A stretch of 64,000 nucleotides of DNA from Aliivibrio sp. S3MY1 (GTDB lineage: Bacteria > Pseudomonadota > Gammaproteobacteria > Enterobacterales > Vibrionaceae). Positions 45,943 through 55,873 of this stretch are shown here, in pieces. The position numbers were made by a program, and so were the translations under genes. The stretch's first letter is position 1. Every line of letters begins with the position of its first letter. Location of the stretch: assembly GCF_028765575.1 (NCBI RefSeq), contig NZ_JARACO010000006.1:116200-180199 (forward strand). The letters are read 5' to 3'. Below the pieces are notes generated by a model. It had not been told where the DNA came from, ran no database searches, and worked only from the letters and a program-made list of their open reading frames with translations.

Positions 45943-47475
45943 TTAAGATAAAAAGAACTTATAGGCTGGATTATCCGTTTCATCCTTACATCGATAACCT
46001 AATTCTTTTAGATGTTTAGAGAAAACAAGGAGATCGGAATCATCTAATTCAAAGCCGCACAGAACTCGTCCATAATCAGCCCCGTGGTTTCGGTAATTGA
46101 ATAAACTGATATTCCAATGAGTGCCTAATGTACTGAGAAATTTGACTAGGGCACCAGGATATTCTGGAAATTCAAAACTGTATAATCGTTCTTTTAATGA
46201 CTTAGAGGGTTTGCCTCCTATCATGTAGCGAATATGAAGTTTTGCCATTTCATTATCAGAGAGATCAACAACAGGGTATTCACTCTGTTGTAAGTCATTA
46301 ATAATATTATTAAGTTCTTCTTGCCCCTCTTGTAAGCGGACACCAACAAAGATGTTTGCCTGTTTATTGTCGTTGTAGCGATAGTTAAACTCAGTAACGG
46401 CTCGCCCACCAATTAAATTACAGAACTCAAAAAAAGCCCCTTGGCGTTCAGGGATAGTGACAGCTAATAAGCCCTCTCTTTTCTCACCAAGCTCACAACG
46501 CTCGGAAACGTAGCGTAAACCATGGAAGTTGGTGTTTGCACCAGAAAGAATAGCCCCAAGTTGCTTATGATTAAGTTGATTTTTATCGGTAAACTTTTTC
46601 AATCCAGCTAATGCTAATGCGCCCGATGGCTCAGCAATAGCACGTGTATCTTCAAAAATGTCTTTAACTGCAGCACAGATTTCATCACTAGAAACGGTGA
46701 TATGGCCATCAAGATATTTTTGGCATAAACGGAAGGTTTCATCACCAATGCGCTTAACGGCAACGCCATCGGCGAACATACTAACCTGATCTAGTATGAC
46801 AGGTTCCCCTGCATCTAGTGCCGCTTTTAAGCAGGCGGAGTCTTCAGGTTCAACGGCGATAACTTTAATTTCTGGCATTAATTGTTTGATAAGAACAGCA
46901 ACACCTGCGGCTAAACCACCACCACCGACAGGAACAAAAATATAATCTAAATGCCCGTTTTGTTGCAGCATTTCCATTCCTATCGTTCCTTGCCCTGCGA
47001 TAACTAAAGGATGATCAAATGGAGGAACAAAGGTATAGCCGTGAAGCTCAGATAAACGCTCTGCTTCGGCTTTTGCTTCATCGAAGTTACGGCCGTGAAG
47101 AATGACTCTACCACCAAACCCTTTCACCGCTTCTACTTTGATGTCAGGGGTTGTTTTTGGCATGACGATGGTGGTTTGGATCCCAAGCTTAGTGCCTGAA
47201 AGCGCCATACCTTGAGCATGATTACCTGCAGAAGCTGCAATAACGCCAGCTTGCTTCTGTTCTTCAGTTAAGTTTGCCACCATATTGTAAGCACCACGAA
47301 GCTTAAATGAGTGAACTGGTTGGCGATCCTCCCGTTTTAGCTGTATGTGATTATTGAGGCGTTCTGATAAACGAGGCATCCCTTGAAGTGGCGTAACAGT
47401 GGCAACTTCATAGATAGGGGCTCGTAAGATCTGACGCAGATATTCTGCGCCAGTTTGATTAGAAGGTGTTGTCAT
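45943..47475 (-). CDS. ilvA: Threonine ammonia-lyase (deaminase), biosynthetic IlvA
   Basis: 510 residues. PLP-binding lysine in HSFKLRGAYN, glycine loop SAGNHAQG, GGGGLAAGVA, and two C-terminal ACT-like regulatory domains (from about residue 330), as in the isoleucine-inhibited biosynthetic form. Converts threonine to 2-oxobutanoate, the first step to isoleucine. Last gene of ilvLGMDA, 4 bp after ilvD. Confidence 0.97.
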   Translation of the reverse strand: MTTPSNQTGAEYLRQILRAPIYEVATVTPLQGMPRLSERLNNHIQLKREDRQPVHSFKLRGAYNMVANLTEEQKQAGVIAASAGNHAQGMALSGTKLGIQTTIVMPKTTPDIKVEAVKGFGGRVILHGRNFDEAKAEAERLSELHGYTFVPPFDHPLVIAGQGTIGMEMLQQNGHLDYIFVPVGGGGLAAGVAVLIKQLMPEIKVIAVEPEDSACLKAALDAGEPVILDQVSMFADGVAVKRIGDETFRLCQKYLDGHITVSSDEICAAVKDIFEDTRAIAEPSGALALAGLKKFTDKNQLNHKQLGAILSGANTNFHGLRYVSERCELGEKREGLLAVTIPERQGAFFEFCNLIGGRAVTEFNYRYNDNKQANIFVGVRLQEGQEELNNIINDLQQSEYPVVDLSDNEMAKLHIRYMIGGKPSKSLKERLYSFEFPEYPGALVKFLSTLGTHWNISLFNYRNHGADYGRVLCGFELDDSDLLVFSKHLKELGYRCKDETDNPAYKFFLS

Positions 47476-47479
47476 GGCC

Positions 47480-49336
47480 TTATCCTTCTAACTTAGATTT
47501 ATCACGGACTGCGCCTTTGTCGGCACTGGTTGCCATCATGGCATAGGCTTTTAGTGCAAAAGAAACTTCTCGTTGACGATTAACGGGTTTCCAGCCTAAT
47601 TGGTCTTGTTTCACTCGACGATCAGCCAGTTCAGATTCTGAAACATCAAGAGTAATAGAGCGACTTGGGATATCGATGGTTATGATGTCGCCAGTATTTA
47701 CTAAGCCAATAGTACCGCCACTGGCTGCTTCTGGTGAGGCATGACCAATAGAGAGACCTGAGGTACCACCAGAGAATCGACCATCAGTAAGAAGTGCACA
47801 AGCTTTGCCTAATCCCATTGATTTTAAATAAGTGGTTGGGTACAGCATTTCTTGCATTCCCGGACCACCTTTAGGGCCTTCATAGCGAATAACGACAACA
47901 TCACCGGCTTTTACTTTGCCACCTAAGATACTTTCTACTGCACTGTCTTGGCTTTCAAATACAATGGCTGGACCTTGGAATTTAAGGTTTTCTTCATCAA
48001 CCCCTGCCGTTTTTACAATACAACCATCAACAGCGATATTACCAGAAAGAACGGCTAGACCGCCCTCTTGGCTAAAGGCATTTTCTTTGGTGCGAATACA
48101 GCCATTTTCACGGTCATCATCAAGACGATCCCAACGACAATCTTGTGAGAAGGCTTTGGTTGTTCTAATACCAGCAGGGCCGGCACGGAAAAATTTAAGA
48201 ACCGCTTCATCTTCAGTTTGCATGATGTCGTATTGAGCCAGCTGCTCTTTCATCGTTAAGCCAAGCACGGTATTGGTATCACTATTAAGTAGATTTGCTC
48301 GATCTAGCTCGCCAAGAATGGCCATTACTCCGCCGGCACGGTGAACGTCTTCCATGTGATATTTTGGTGTTGAAGGGGCTACTTTACATAGATGAGGTAC
48401 TCGACGAGACATGGCATCAATATCATCCATATCAAAATCGATTTCACCTTCTTGAGCGGATGCGATTAGGTGAAGAACCGTGTTACTTGACCCCCCCATC
48501 GCAATATCAAGAGCCATGGCATTTTCAAATGCGGCTTTATTGGCAATATTACGTGGCAGTGCTGAATCATCGCCTTGTTCGTAATAACGTTTGGTTAGAG
48601 CCACAATGCGCTTACCTGCATTGATAAACAGTTCTTCACGATCGGCGTGAGTCGCAAGCATTGAGCCGTTACCCGGTTGAGATAATCCTAACGCTTCGGT
48701 TAAACAGTTCATTGAGTTAGCCGTAAACATTCCTGAACATGAACCACAGGTTGGACATGCAGAACGCTCTACTTGCTCACTTTGTTCATCTGAAATGGTT
48801 GGATCGGCGCCTTGGATCATCGCATCGACAAGATCCAGTTTGATGATTTGATCTGAAAGCTTAGTCTTACCGGCTTCCATTGGACCACCAGACACAAAGA
48901 TCACCGGAATGTTAAGGCGCATTGCTGCCATCATCATTCCCGGAGTGATTTTGTCACAGTTAGAGATACATACCATCGCATCGGCACAGTGAGCGTTAAC
49001 CATGTATTCCACTGAGTCAGCAATAAGTTCACGTGATGGCAGAGAATAAAGCATGCCACCGTGACCCATTGCAATACCATCATCAACTGCAATGGTATTA
49101 AACTCTTTAGCGATACCGCCTGCTTTTTCAATTTCACCGGCAACCAATTGTCCCATGTCTTTTAGGTGAACATGACCCGGAACAAATTGGGTAAATGAGT
49201 TAACGACGGCAATGATAGGTTTACCAAAATCTTCCTCTTTTACGCCAGTTGCGCGCCATAGTGCGCGAGCTCCAGCCATGTTACGACCATGAGTTGTGGT
49301 GGCTGAACGGTATCTGTTTTTAGGTACTGTAGGCAT
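47480..49336 (-). CDS. ilvD: Dihydroxy-acid dehydratase IlvD
   Basis: 618 residues from the ATG at 49336, which has AAAGGA upstream; the frame continues 72 bp into ilvM without a start signal. Fe-S ligand segments [11 protein letters not shown] and [20 protein letters not shown]. Dehydrates the dihydroxy acids to the 2-oxo acids of valine and isoleucine. It follows ilvM after 26 bp, where ilvE would be expected. Confidence 0.97.
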   Translation of the reverse strand: MPTVPKNRYRSATTTHGRNMAGARALWRATGVKEEDFGKPIIAVVNSFTQFVPGHVHLKDMGQLVAGEIEKAGGIAKEFNTIAVDDGIAMGHGGMLYSLPSRELIADSVEYMVNAHCADAMVCISNCDKITPGMMMAAMRLNIPVIFVSGGPMEAGKTKLSDQIIKLDLVDAMIQGADPTISDEQSEQVERSACPTCGSCSGMFTANSMNCLTEALGLSQPGNGSMLATHADREELFINAGKRIVALTKRYYEQGDDSALPRNIANKAAFENAMALDIAMGGSSNTVLHLIASAQEGEIDFDMDDIDAMSRRVPHLCKVAPSTPKYHMEDVHRAGGVMAILGELDRANLLNSDTNTVLGLTMKEQLAQYDIMQTEDEAVLKFFRAGPAGIRTTKAFSQDCRWDRLDDDRENGCIRTKENAFSQEGGLAVLSGNIAVDGCIVKTAGVDEENLKFQGPAIVFESQDSAVESILGGKVKAGDVVVIRYEGPKGGPGMQEMLYPTTYLKSMGLGKACALLTDGRFSGGTSGLSIGHASPEAASGGTIGLVNTGDIITIDIPSRSITLDVSESELADRRVKQDQLGWKPVNRQREVSFALKAYAMMATSADKGAVRDKSKLEG

Positions 49337-49362
49337 TGTTATTAATCCTTTAAATTTTAATC

Positions 49363-49608
49363 TTATGCGCGATTCAATGTAGAGACATGAACGGCGGTAA
49401 TATCCCAAAGTTTTTCAATTTGATTCGTAAGCAGGCTGATAGGACGATCACTTTCTACGATAATCTCGATAGCAGCAACACCACTTGCTTGATTTTGAGT
49501 CGCAAGTACCTGTTTGATAGCAAAACCGCGGTGACGGATCACTCGCAATACGCGTTCTAATAATACCGGTTTGTCAGTCGCTTCAATTTCTAAAATATAA
49601 CGTTGCAT
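49363..49608 (-). CDS. ilvM: Acetolactate synthase II small subunit IlvM
   Basis: 81 residues, one ACT domain ([31 protein letters not shown]). Regulatory/activating subunit of IlvG. Its start overlaps the end of ilvG by 1 bp, so the two are coupled. Confidence 0.95.
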   Translation of the reverse strand: MQRYILEIEATDKPVLLERVLRVIRHRGFAIKQVLATQNQASGVAAIEIIVESDRPISLLTNQIEKLWDITAVHVSTLNRA

Positions 49609-51254
49609 TATTCACCCTCCACCATGTCTTGGTTTGCAGCCCCTGGTGGAACAAGTGGCCATACGTTTTCTTCTTCAGAAATAAGTACATGCAGCATATA
49701 AGCGGTTTTGCTTTCTAACATCTCTTGTAATGCTGGCTGGACTTCTTCTTTGCGGGTAATGGTTTTTCCTGGAATGTTAAAGGCTGCAGCCAATGCAACA
49801 AAATCAGGGTTGTCGTCTAAGATCGTTTCGCTGTGGCGACCATCAAAAAATAGAGATTGCCATTGACGAACCATACCTAAACGTTGGTTATTAAGTAGCA
49901 CCATTTTTACCGGAATTTGTTTACGCTTTATCGTACCCAGCTCCTGAACGTTCATCATAAATGAGCCATCACCAGTAATCAGAACTGATTCATCATCAGG
50001 GCGAGCAACTTTAGCTCCTATTGCTGCAGGTAAACCAAAACCCATCGTACCAAGACCAGCAGAGGTCAAATAATTCTCTGGCGCGCGAGGCTGAATATGT
50101 TGAGCAGACCACATTTGGTGCTGACCGACATCAGTGGCAACAATAGAGCTGTCTGGCATCATGTCTGATAATTGCTTGAGTAGCAGAGGAGCGTAGATTA
50201 GCTCCCCCGGATGGTCATAACGCCATTTAAATTCAGTACGTAGAGCGGATACGTGTTCTAGCCAAGGTGTTAGATTTTGAGTCGCATTCAGTTGCGGTAG
50301 AATCACATTGATATCTCCGCGCAATGTTGAGTGGGCATGGCGAAGCTTGTTGAACTCTGCGGCATCAATATCGATATGAATGACTTTGGCGTGTGGGGCG
50401 AAACTTTCTAGCTTTCCTGTTACACGATCATCAAAACGAGCACCAACCACAATCAATAGATCTGACTCTTGAACGATAATATTGGCAGCCTTAGTACCGT
50501 GCATCCCTATCATGCCTAAATAATGTGGGTCGTGCCTTTCTATCGAACCTAGGCCTTTAAGTGTACTTACTGATGGCATTGGGTTATTACGTAAAAACTC
50601 ACGAACTGAATCCGTAGCATGGGCAAGCTGCACACCCCCACCGACATATAGAACAGGTTTAGCACTGTTTTTTAGAATGGCTTCAGCGGCTTCAATACTT
50701 TCTTGAGGGGCTATAGGAATCGCTGGTGGTTCAAAATATGGGAGGGTCGTTACTGGTGCTTCAGCAACTTGTACGTCTTTAGCTATGTCAATTAATACAG
50801 GGCCTGGACGACCTGATTTTGCTACTTCAAAAGCTTCAGCAATAACAGGAGCAAGTTCGTTGATGTCAGTAACAAGATAGCTGTGTTTAGTACAAGAGAG
50901 AGACATACCAATGACATCCATTTCTTGGAATGCATCAGTACCGATTAAATGACTTGCGACTTGACCTGTGATAGCAACAAGAGGAATAGAATCAAGCATG
51001 GCATCAGCAAGACCAGTAATTAGATTGGTTGCACCAGGACCTGATGTTGCAAGACAAACGGCAACATCTTTACTTGCTCTGGCCATCCCGATAGCGGCCA
51101 TGGCTGCTCCTTGTTCGTGGCGGCAGAGGATATGCTCAACACCACCATCATACAAGGCATCATAGATAGGCATTATCGCCCCGCCAGGATAACCAAAGAC
51201 AGTTTTAATCCCTTCGTCTCTTAAGGCTTTAACTACTAACTGTGAGCCATTCAT
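49608..51254 (-). CDS. ilvG: Acetolactate synthase II large subunit IlvG
   Basis: 548 residues. ThDP enzyme with the N-terminal [15 protein letters not shown] and catalytic glutamate region [10 protein letters not shown], and the ThDP-Mg motif [15 protein letters not shown]...LLNN. Intact, unlike the frameshifted ilvG of E. coli K-12. Makes acetolactate and acetohydroxybutyrate. GGGAG lies before the ATG. Confidence 0.97.
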   Translation of the reverse strand: MNGSQLVVKALRDEGIKTVFGYPGGAIMPIYDALYDGGVEHILCRHEQGAAMAAIGMARASKDVAVCLATSGPGATNLITGLADAMLDSIPLVAITGQVASHLIGTDAFQEMDVIGMSLSCTKHSYLVTDINELAPVIAEAFEVAKSGRPGPVLIDIAKDVQVAEAPVTTLPYFEPPAIPIAPQESIEAAEAILKNSAKPVLYVGGGVQLAHATDSVREFLRNNPMPSVSTLKGLGSIERHDPHYLGMIGMHGTKAANIIVQESDLLIVVGARFDDRVTGKLESFAPHAKVIHIDIDAAEFNKLRHAHSTLRGDINVILPQLNATQNLTPWLEHVSALRTEFKWRYDHPGELIYAPLLLKQLSDMMPDSSIVATDVGQHQMWSAQHIQPRAPENYLTSAGLGTMGFGLPAAIGAKVARPDDESVLITGDGSFMMNVQELGTIKRKQIPVKMVLLNNQRLGMVRQWQSLFFDGRHSETILDDNPDFVALAAAFNIPGKTITRKEEVQPALQEMLESKTAYMLHVLISEEENVWPLVPPGAANQDMVEGE

Positions 51255-51330
51255 ACACTGTCGCTCCCTGCGTGAGTGATTGTTTCTTTATTCTTGCACA
51301 TCATGTGCTCCTATTTCTTCCTGAATTCAT

Positions 51331-51366
51331 AAAAAAACCCCCTTGCTGATGAGCTTGGGGGTTTTT
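51331..51366 (-). terminator. ilv operon attenuator terminator
   Basis: On the minus strand CCCCC AAGC...GC AAGGGGG followed by seven U, between the ilvL leader peptide and ilvG. This is the terminator of a classical leader-peptide attenuator. Confidence 0.88.
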
Positions 51367-51398
51367 AGTGTGCGTTGCTATTGCGACTTTTTGCTCAC

Positions 51399-51473
51399 TC
51401 ATCCCCGCGCGGTGACCAAAATCACCACGAGAATGTTAATAATTAGAATATTAAGTTGAGCAAGCAAGGTCAT
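51399..51473 (-). CDS. ilvL: ilv operon leader peptide IlvL
   Basis: 24 residues, starting MTLLAQLNIL and ending LVTARG. Fourteen of the 24 codons specify Leu (6), Ile (5) or Val (3), grouped before the stop. A terminator follows 33 bp later. Stalling of ribosomes at these codons when branched-chain aminoacyl-tRNAs are scarce would allow read-through into ilvGMDA. Too short for ordinary gene finding. Confidence 0.88.
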   Translation of the reverse strand: MTLLAQLNILIINILVVILVTARG

Positions 51474-51658
51474 TTAATCTGTCCGTAATCGTGTTTTTTT
51501 GATAATTCGTTACATTAACTTAGTGGTAACACAGACATGGCTCTCATGACAAGAAAAAACTCTCATTTTATTCACAATTCTCATTCATTTAGCGCTTATA
51601 TATAACAAATTAATAAAAAGCGCAGAAATAGTCGCTTTATAAATCATTGGGTAGGGAA

Positions 51659-53185
51659 ATGGGATTAGCAATCATACACAGTCGAGCGTGCGTAGGGGTT
51701 GAGGCACCAGAAGTAACCGTTGAGGTTCATATTAGCAATGGAATGCCAGGCTTTAGCCTTGTTGGGTTACCAGAAACCACAGTTAAAGAAGCTAAAGATA
51801 GAGTAAGAAGTGCGATTATTAATGCAAACTTTGAATTTCCATCAAAGCGGATCACTGTGAACCTGGCTCCGGCGGATTTGCCTAAGGAAGGAGGCCGTTT
51901 TGATCTCCCAATTGCTCTTGGTATTTTAGCTGCATCTGATCAGATCCCTGAAATAAAATTGGCAGGGCACGAATTTGTGGGTGAACTTGCCCTTTCGGGG
52001 GAGCTTCGCAAAGTGAAAGGTGTGTTACCCGCAGCATTAGCCTCATTAAAGTCTAATAGATGCTTAGTAGTGCCTGATGAAAATGGCGATCAAGCGGCAT
52101 TAGTGGGCAAAGATATTCATAAATCCGCACCTCATTTGTTGTCGGTGTGTGGCTTTTTATGTGGTCAGCAGCCATTGGGATTATTAACGTCAAAAAAAGT
52201 AGAGCAAGACGCTGCTTTAATCGAGCGAGATCTGCAAGATATTATTGGTCAGCAACAAGGTAAGCGTGCGTTAGAAATTGCTGCGGCTGGTGGGCACAAC
52301 TTATTGTATCTAGGTCCCCCAGGAACAGGAAAGACAATGCTGGCTTCTCGTATGAGTGATTTATTACCCAAAATGACAAACGATGAAGCGCTTGAAACCG
52401 CGGCCGTCGCTTCCTTAACCCATCAGCATATAGATGAATCTAATTGGCGCTCTCGCCCTTTTCGCTCTCCTCACCATTCTAGTTCTATGGCAGCTTTGGT
52501 TGGTGGTGGCTCTATACCTAGACCGGGAGAAATATCATTGGCTCATAACGGTATTTTGTTTTTGGATGAAATGCCTGAATTTGAAAGAAAGGTGCTTGAT
52601 TCACTGCGTGAGCCATTAGAGTCTGGAGAGATTGTCATTTCTCGTGCAGCAAGTAAAACTCGATTCCCGGCTCGCTTTCAATTGGTTGGCGCATTAAATC
52701 CAAGCCCTACTGGATATTACGAAGGCAATAACACCAGAACGAATCCTCAATTGATTTTGCGATACTTGAGCCGAATTTCAGGGCCATTGCTGGATCGATT
52801 TGATATGTCTTTAGAGATCCCCTTACTGCCTAAAGGCACTTTAACGGAAGGGGGCGATCGAGGGGAATCAACCCAAGAGGTAAAAGAAAGAGTCTTACTA
52901 GCGCGTTCACGGATGCTGGAAAGAAATGGCAAAATTAATGCATTGTTAGGCAGCAGAGAAATAGATAAATATTGTCCGTTAGTTAAGGAAGATGCCGCTT
53001 TCTTGGAGAACACACTTCATCAATTAGGTCTTTCAATTCGAGCCTATCATCGAATAATTAAGGTTGCGAGAACCATTGCAGATTTGAATGGTGAAGATAA
53101 GATCCAACGAATTCATCTAGCAGAAGCTGTGGGTTATAGGGCAATGGATCGCCTCTTAAAGCAACTAACGGCTCAAGCGATTTAA
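51659..53185 (+). CDS. comM: Mg-chelatase-like AAA+ protein ComM/YifB
   Basis: 508 residues from the ATG at 51659, where homologues start (MGLAIIHSRACVGVEAP); an upstream TTG at 51647 is in frame. N-terminal Lon-like domain (FSLVGLPETTVKEAKDRVRSA), AAA+ core with Walker A GPPGTGKTM and ILFLDEMPEF, and C-terminal Mg-chelatase helicase region. In Vibrio and Haemophilus ComM is a branch-migration helicase that extends integration of DNA during natural transformation. Divergent from ilvLGMDA. Confidence 0.93.
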   Translation: MGLAIIHSRACVGVEAPEVTVEVHISNGMPGFSLVGLPETTVKEAKDRVRSAIINANFEFPSKRITVNLAPADLPKEGGRFDLPIALGILAASDQIPEIKLAGHEFVGELALSGELRKVKGVLPAALASLKSNRCLVVPDENGDQAALVGKDIHKSAPHLLSVCGFLCGQQPLGLLTSKKVEQDAALIERDLQDIIGQQQGKRALEIAAAGGHNLLYLGPPGTGKTMLASRMSDLLPKMTNDEALETAAVASLTHQHIDESNWRSRPFRSPHHSSSMAALVGGGSIPRPGEISLAHNGILFLDEMPEFERKVLDSLREPLESGEIVISRAASKTRFPARFQLVGALNPSPTGYYEGNNTRTNPQLILRYLSRISGPLLDRFDMSLEIPLLPKGTLTEGGDRGESTQEVKERVLLARSRMLERNGKINALLGSREIDKYCPLVKEDAAFLENTLHQLGLSIRAYHRIIKVARTIADLNGEDKIQRIHLAEAVGYRAMDRLLKQLTAQAI

Positions 53186-53272
53186 TGTCTTTTCGTATAG
53201 ACGGAAATAAAGTTTCTTAACAAAAAAAGGTCAAGCTTGTTATTATGTGGGCAATTTTTCCCCTGTGAACGA

Positions 53273-54148
53273 ATGAAGACCCCTATGTTTGCGAATATCC
53301 GACTGGCTGCTAGCGTTTTGCTTGTGATGCTCAACACGGCATTGACCTCTTTAATTATCAGTTTTTTTGCTGTAATTAAGCTTATTTTCCCCTTTGCAGT
53401 GATAAAAAAGATCACCGTTTCAATGGCAAATAAAACACTATGGGGATGGGCAACGCTGAACCTTTGGATGTTAAACCTAAATAACAGCATTGAATGGGAA
53501 ATAGAGGGGGGAGATGAACTTTCTCAAGAGAATTGGTATTTGCTGCTTTCTAACCACGTAAGTTGGGCTGATATTGTTATTTTATCCTCGGTAATGAAAG
53601 ATAAAATACCAATGACGAAGTTCTTTTTGAAGCATGAATTACTTTTTGTTCCCTTTGTCGGCTTAGCCTGTTGGGGGGCAGATATGCCATTCATGCGCCG
53701 AGATCCAGATCGTCGTGATGATGATTTTAAGGCGATTCAAAAATCGTGTGAAAACTTTCGATCAGTGCCAACAACCGTGGTTAACTTCGTTGAAGGTACT
53801 CGTGCAACACCTGAAAAACTAAAAGAAGCTCGCACTCCTTATCAGCATTTGTTTAAACCCAAAATTGGTGGTATTGCTTTTACCTTGTCAGCAATGGGAG
53901 AGTTATTTGATGGTATTGTTGATGTGACGCTTGCGTATCCAGAGAACCAACATTCCCCGTTTATCGATATGCTGCAAGGGAAATTAACTAAAGTAGTTGT
54001 CCGTATTAATTTGCATCCTAATGATGAAAAGGTAAATGGGGATTACTTTGGAGATAAAGCCTTTAAGCGTGGTTTTCATAAGTGGGTAAACGACTTATGG
54101 AAAGAAAAAGATGAATATCTACAAGGTGTTCTCAAAAATAAAGAATAA
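53273..54148 (+). CDS. yihG: Lysophospholipid acyltransferase YihG
   Basis: 291 residues from the ATG at 53273 (MKTPMFANIR); ATG 53285 is an alternative, and neither has a strong ribosome-binding site. N-terminal membrane helices, acyltransferase motif NHVSWAD (H-x4-D), FMRRDPDRR and VNFVEGTR. Homologous to E. coli YihG, which affects acyl chains of membrane phospholipids. It lies beside dsbA and srkA, as in E. coli. Confidence 0.88.
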   Translation: MKTPMFANIRLAASVLLVMLNTALTSLIISFFAVIKLIFPFAVIKKITVSMANKTLWGWATLNLWMLNLNNSIEWEIEGGDELSQENWYLLLSNHVSWADIVILSSVMKDKIPMTKFFLKHELLFVPFVGLACWGADMPFMRRDPDRRDDDFKAIQKSCENFRSVPTTVVNFVEGTRATPEKLKEARTPYQHLFKPKIGGIAFTLSAMGELFDGIVDVTLAYPENQHSPFIDMLQGKLTKVVVRINLHPNDEKVNGDYFGDKAFKRGFHKWVNDLWKEKDEYLQGVLKNKE

Positions 54149-54178
54149 AAAAAGGGAGCGAATTATCGCTCCCTTTTT
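54147..54178. terminator. Bidirectional terminator between yihG and dsbA
   Basis: GGGAGCGA-atta-TCGCTCCC flanked by A-run and T-run, serving both convergent genes. Confidence 0.9.
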
Positions 54179-54187
54179 GTTTGTTTT

Positions 54188-54790
54188 TTATTTCTTTAGT
54201 AGCCAATTAACTAACTCGTAGTATTCTTCAGCACTTTGGACCTTACCTGTTTCAACGAGGTATTTGTTGTTAACAATAACCGCTGGAACGCCTGTTAGGC
54301 CGCTGTCTTGGAATGCTTTATCAAAGCGGTTAACCATAGAATTAATAGCAAAACTATTGTAAGTGCCATCAAACTCATCAGCGTTAACGCCTTCATCTAG
54401 GAAGATTTGACGAATTTGTTGCTCATTACGTGGTGGCTTGTTCATGGTATGGATACGATTGAAAAAAACAGGAACCAGTTTATCTTCAACACCAAGAGAA
54501 ACCATCGTAGCGTAAGCCTTACTCATTGATAGGCCCATTTTTCCACCCATAAATGAAACGTGTGTTTTCTTAAAGGTTGCATTCTCAGGTAATGTTTTCT
54601 TTAAGCCCTGAATTAGAGGCTCAAAGCTACTACAGTGCGGGCAGTAGAAAGAGAAAAATTCATTCACTGTTGGTGTTTTTGATTCCGGAAGGTTTAAAAC
54701 TTTATAGTAATCACCTTCTGTAAAGTTTGCTGCGTTGACAGAAAAACTTAGAACTAAAGCACTAAACAGTGCCATCATTTTCTTCATCAT
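54188..54790 (-). CDS. dsbA: Periplasmic thiol:disulfide oxidoreductase DsbA
   Basis: 200 residues from the ATG at 54790 (GGAGAG upstream; the next codon is also ATG). Signal peptide of about 20 residues ends SVNA. The thioredoxin-fold active site is Cys50-Pro-His-Cys53, and the cis-Pro loop is [12 protein letters not shown]. Oxidises thiols of exported proteins and is recycled by DsbB. Follows srkA, which its upstream frame overlaps. Confidence 0.96.
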   Translation of the reverse strand: MMKKMMALFSALVLSFSVNAANFTEGDYYKVLNLPESKTPTVNEFFSFYCPHCSSFEPLIQGLKKTLPENATFKKTHVSFMGGKMGLSMSKAYATMVSLGVEDKLVPVFFNRIHTMNKPPRNEQQIRQIFLDEGVNADEFDGTYNSFAINSMVNRFDKAFQDSGLTGVPAVIVNNKYLVETGKVQSAEEYYELVNWLLKK

Positions 54791-54831
54791 GTGTAACTCT
54801 CTCCAATCCATTTGTGTTTGTTTTATTGTTA

Positions 54832-55815
54832 TTACCATTGAGGCATTAATTCTAAAGGTGCTTCGTTTAAAGCGGCTATTTGTTCTTTAAACCCAAGTAC
54901 TTGGCTTTCCCAGTATTTTGCGTCGGCAAACCATGGGAATGCAATAGGAAACGCAGGATCTTGCCAACGTTTTGCTAGCCATGCCATATAGTGTACCATT
55001 CGTAGACCTCGTAAAGGCTCAATTAGTTTCAATTGGCTTTGGTTAAAATCACAATATTCACTGTAAGATTCTAATAAAATATCCAATTGAACTAACTTAT
55101 CTTGACGGTCACCATTCAAAAGCATCCAGATATCTTGCGCAGCAGGACCGTTTCTCGCGTCATCTAAATCGACGAATAATGGTCCATCACGCCATAAAAT
55201 ATTACTTGGGTGACAATCACCATGTAAACGAATCGCTTTACTTGGCTGCCAGTGCTGCTCGATTTTTCCAATCAACATATCAAGATCAGAGAAAAAACTG
55301 TTCTCTAAATAAGACGGGATGAATGAACTGTTTTCTAATAATTTTCTTGGTTGATATAAGTATTCATCTAGCCCGACAGTTGGACGATGAGTGAATAACT
55401 CAGACTCTCCGACCTTATGTATTCTACCTAAGTAGCGCCCGACCCATTCAAGCTGGTCAAAATTATCTACTTCAAATGTGCGACCACCTAAACTGTCAAA
55501 CAGCGCAAACCAATAGCCTTTAGCAAAGTGAAGCGTTTTACCGTTTATTTCTACTGGTGCAGCGACTGGGATATCTTGTTGTACAAGCTGTTTAGCAAAT
55601 AAATGTTCTTCTAAGATTTGAGCCTCAGACCAACGTTGAGGACGATAGAACTTCACAACATAGCGGCGCTTTTCTTCGTCACTGAATTGATAAACACGGT
55701 TCTCATAGCTATTTAGCGCTAGAAAGCCAGACTCTGCTCTTACGCCTATCTCAGCAAGGGCATGCCACAATAAGTCAGGGGTAAGCGTACTGAAGTTAAA
55801 GGCGTATTCAGACAT
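54832..55815 (-). CDS. srkA: Stress response kinase A (SrkA/YihE/RdoA)
   Basis: 327 residues. Aminoglycoside-phosphotransferase-like protein kinase fold with catalytic loop [14 protein letters not shown] and metal-binding [11 protein letters not shown]. In E. coli it is a Ser/Thr kinase in the Cpx regulon, co-transcribed with dsbA; the same srkA-dsbA order holds here. Confidence 0.94.
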   Translation of the reverse strand: MSEYAFNFSTLTPDLLWHALAEIGVRAESGFLALNSYENRVYQFSDEEKRRYVVKFYRPQRWSEAQILEEHLFAKQLVQQDIPVAAPVEINGKTLHFAKGYWFALFDSLGGRTFEVDNFDQLEWVGRYLGRIHKVGESELFTHRPTVGLDEYLYQPRKLLENSSFIPSYLENSFFSDLDMLIGKIEQHWQPSKAIRLHGDCHPSNILWRDGPLFVDLDDARNGPAAQDIWMLLNGDRQDKLVQLDILLESYSEYCDFNQSQLKLIEPLRGLRMVHYMAWLAKRWQDPAFPIAFPWFADAKYWESQVLGFKEQIAALNEAPLELMPQW

Positions 55816-55830
55816 AATGTTTTCTCAAAT

Positions 55831-55855
55831 AAAAAGGGCTCATTATGAGCCCTTT
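55831..55855 (-). terminator. ccoG terminator
   Basis: GGGCTC-ataat-GAGCCC stem on the minus strand followed by UUUUU, in the 58-bp gap between ccoG and srkA. Confidence 0.8.
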
Positions 55856-55873
55856 GAGTCAATAATAGAGTGA

